From Prochlorococcus sp. AG-449-J16 (GTDB taxonomy: Bacteria; Cyanobacteriota; Cyanobacteriia; PCC-6307; Cyanobiaceae), in assembly GCA_003209565.1 (NCBI GenBank), contig QCQK01000016.1, positions 1-36,356 on the forward strand: 36,356 bases of DNA, given 5' to 3'. The translations under genes and the position numbers were made by a program. This document shows positions 35,912 through 36,356 of the stretch, one piece after another. Within the stretch, counting starts at the first letter, position 1; each line of letters opens with the position of its first letter. The notes under the pieces are model-generated. The model worked only from the letters and a program-made list of their open reading frames with translations. It did not search any database and was not told the DNA's origin.

Positions 35912-35964
35912 AATAAAAAGTTGAGCTTTATCTCAATTCTTATCAACCAAGAAATCTAAGATTT

Positions 35965-36356
35965 ATGGAAGATGTTTTAATCGAATGTTCACCAGGAATA
36001 TCTGGAGATATGTTGTTAGGAGCTTTTTACGACTTAGGTGTTCCTAAACAAGTTATTGAACAACCACTTATTGATCTTGGATTAAAGGATCTCTATCATC
36101 TAGAGTTTAAAGAATCGAAAAGTTCTTCAATTCGAGGGATCAGTGTGAAGGTTGAGAATATTAGTCGCAGTCCTTTTAAAAGAACTTGGAGAAGCATTAA
36201 AGAACTTATTATAAATGGTCACTTAGAAGATAAATTAAAGAAGAAAATTTATGAGGTATTTGAATCTTTAGCAAATGCAGAAGGCAAAGTTCATGGCATC
36301 AAATCTGAGGATGTTCATTTTCATGAAATTGGTGCTATCGATTCATTAGTGGATAT
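35965..36356 (+). CDS. larC: LarC-like nickel insertion protein (N-terminal part; runs off the right edge)
   Basis: LarC inserts nickel into the pyridinium pincer cofactor of lactate racemase and related enzymes. From the ATG at 35965 the frame stays open to the window end (130 codons). The N-terminus ECSPGISGDMLLGAFYDLGVP and the segment HFHEIGAIDSLVDI (near residues 117-130) match the LarC/DUF111 family, whose His-rich motif binds metal. LarB and LarE are not in view. The C-terminal half lies outside the window. Confidence 0.88.
   Translation, partial: MEDVLIECSPGISGDMLLGAFYDLGVPKQVIEQPLIDLGLKDLYHLEFKESKSSSIRGISVKVENISRSPFKRTWRSIKELIINGHLEDKLKKKIYEVFESLANAEGKVHGIKSEDVHFHEIGAIDSLVD

Overview
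The window is a stretch of chromosome from a marine picocyanobacterium, almost certainly a low-GC (high-light type) Prochlorococcus. The evidence is the strongly AT-rich sequence, cyanobacterial photosynthesis genes (petC-petA, psaF-psaJ, a high-light-inducible protein), an actinobacterial-length gene density with almost no spacer DNA, and the picocyanobacterial hyper-conserved protein (PSHCP) between rplS and gltX. The assignment comes from gene content and remembered gene order, not from a search. No transposon, phage gene, CRISPR array, rRNA or integration site was seen. No gap without a gene exceeds 300 bases; the longest (1770-1984 and 33843-34070) hold only AT-rich spacer.

Layout. 1-3957: cytochrome c oxidase subunits I and II (minus) diverge from heme A synthesis genes ctaA-ctaB (plus). 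3997-6418: a two-gene ABC-2 type exporter followed by an unknown protein with 14-residue repeats. 6422-9228: a stand-alone groL with a long Gly/Met/Pro tail, a 59-residue membrane protein and fabG. 9321-13480: ispD, an S66 LD-carboxypeptidase-like gene, a UbiA prenyltransferase and ppx. 13473-17169: a minus-strand run petC-petA-lgt-cobM plus a RodZ-like gene. 17293-20433: a DUF3067-like protein, tatC, a small membrane protein and an RqcH/NFACT gene. 20483-23097: gmk, psaF-psaJ, tsaD (interrupted by a one-base frameshift in a run of seven G) and hli. 23259-26961: a cation/proton antiporter, then a translation block rplS, tRNA-Trp, PSHCP, tRNA-Asp, gltX. 26994-28960: a PepSY-like membrane protein, map and a short-chain dehydrogenase. 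29109-31552: a BioD-like/DRTGG protein, a SLOG-like protein, a YajQ protein and a small unknown. 31665-36356: an SPFH protein, hemL, xth, two unknowns and the start of larC.

Most genes are core housekeeping: respiration, photosynthetic electron transfer, isoprenoid, quinone and tetrapyrrole synthesis, translation and protein quality control. The points most worth a second look are the tsaD frameshift, PSHCP set between two tRNA genes, the cluster of possible nucleotide-sensing proteins at 29-31.5 kb, two coding minisatellites on either side of the junction at 6.42 kb, and the consistent tail-to-tail packing of convergent genes with no room for terminators. I did not find a clear-cut new multi-gene system.
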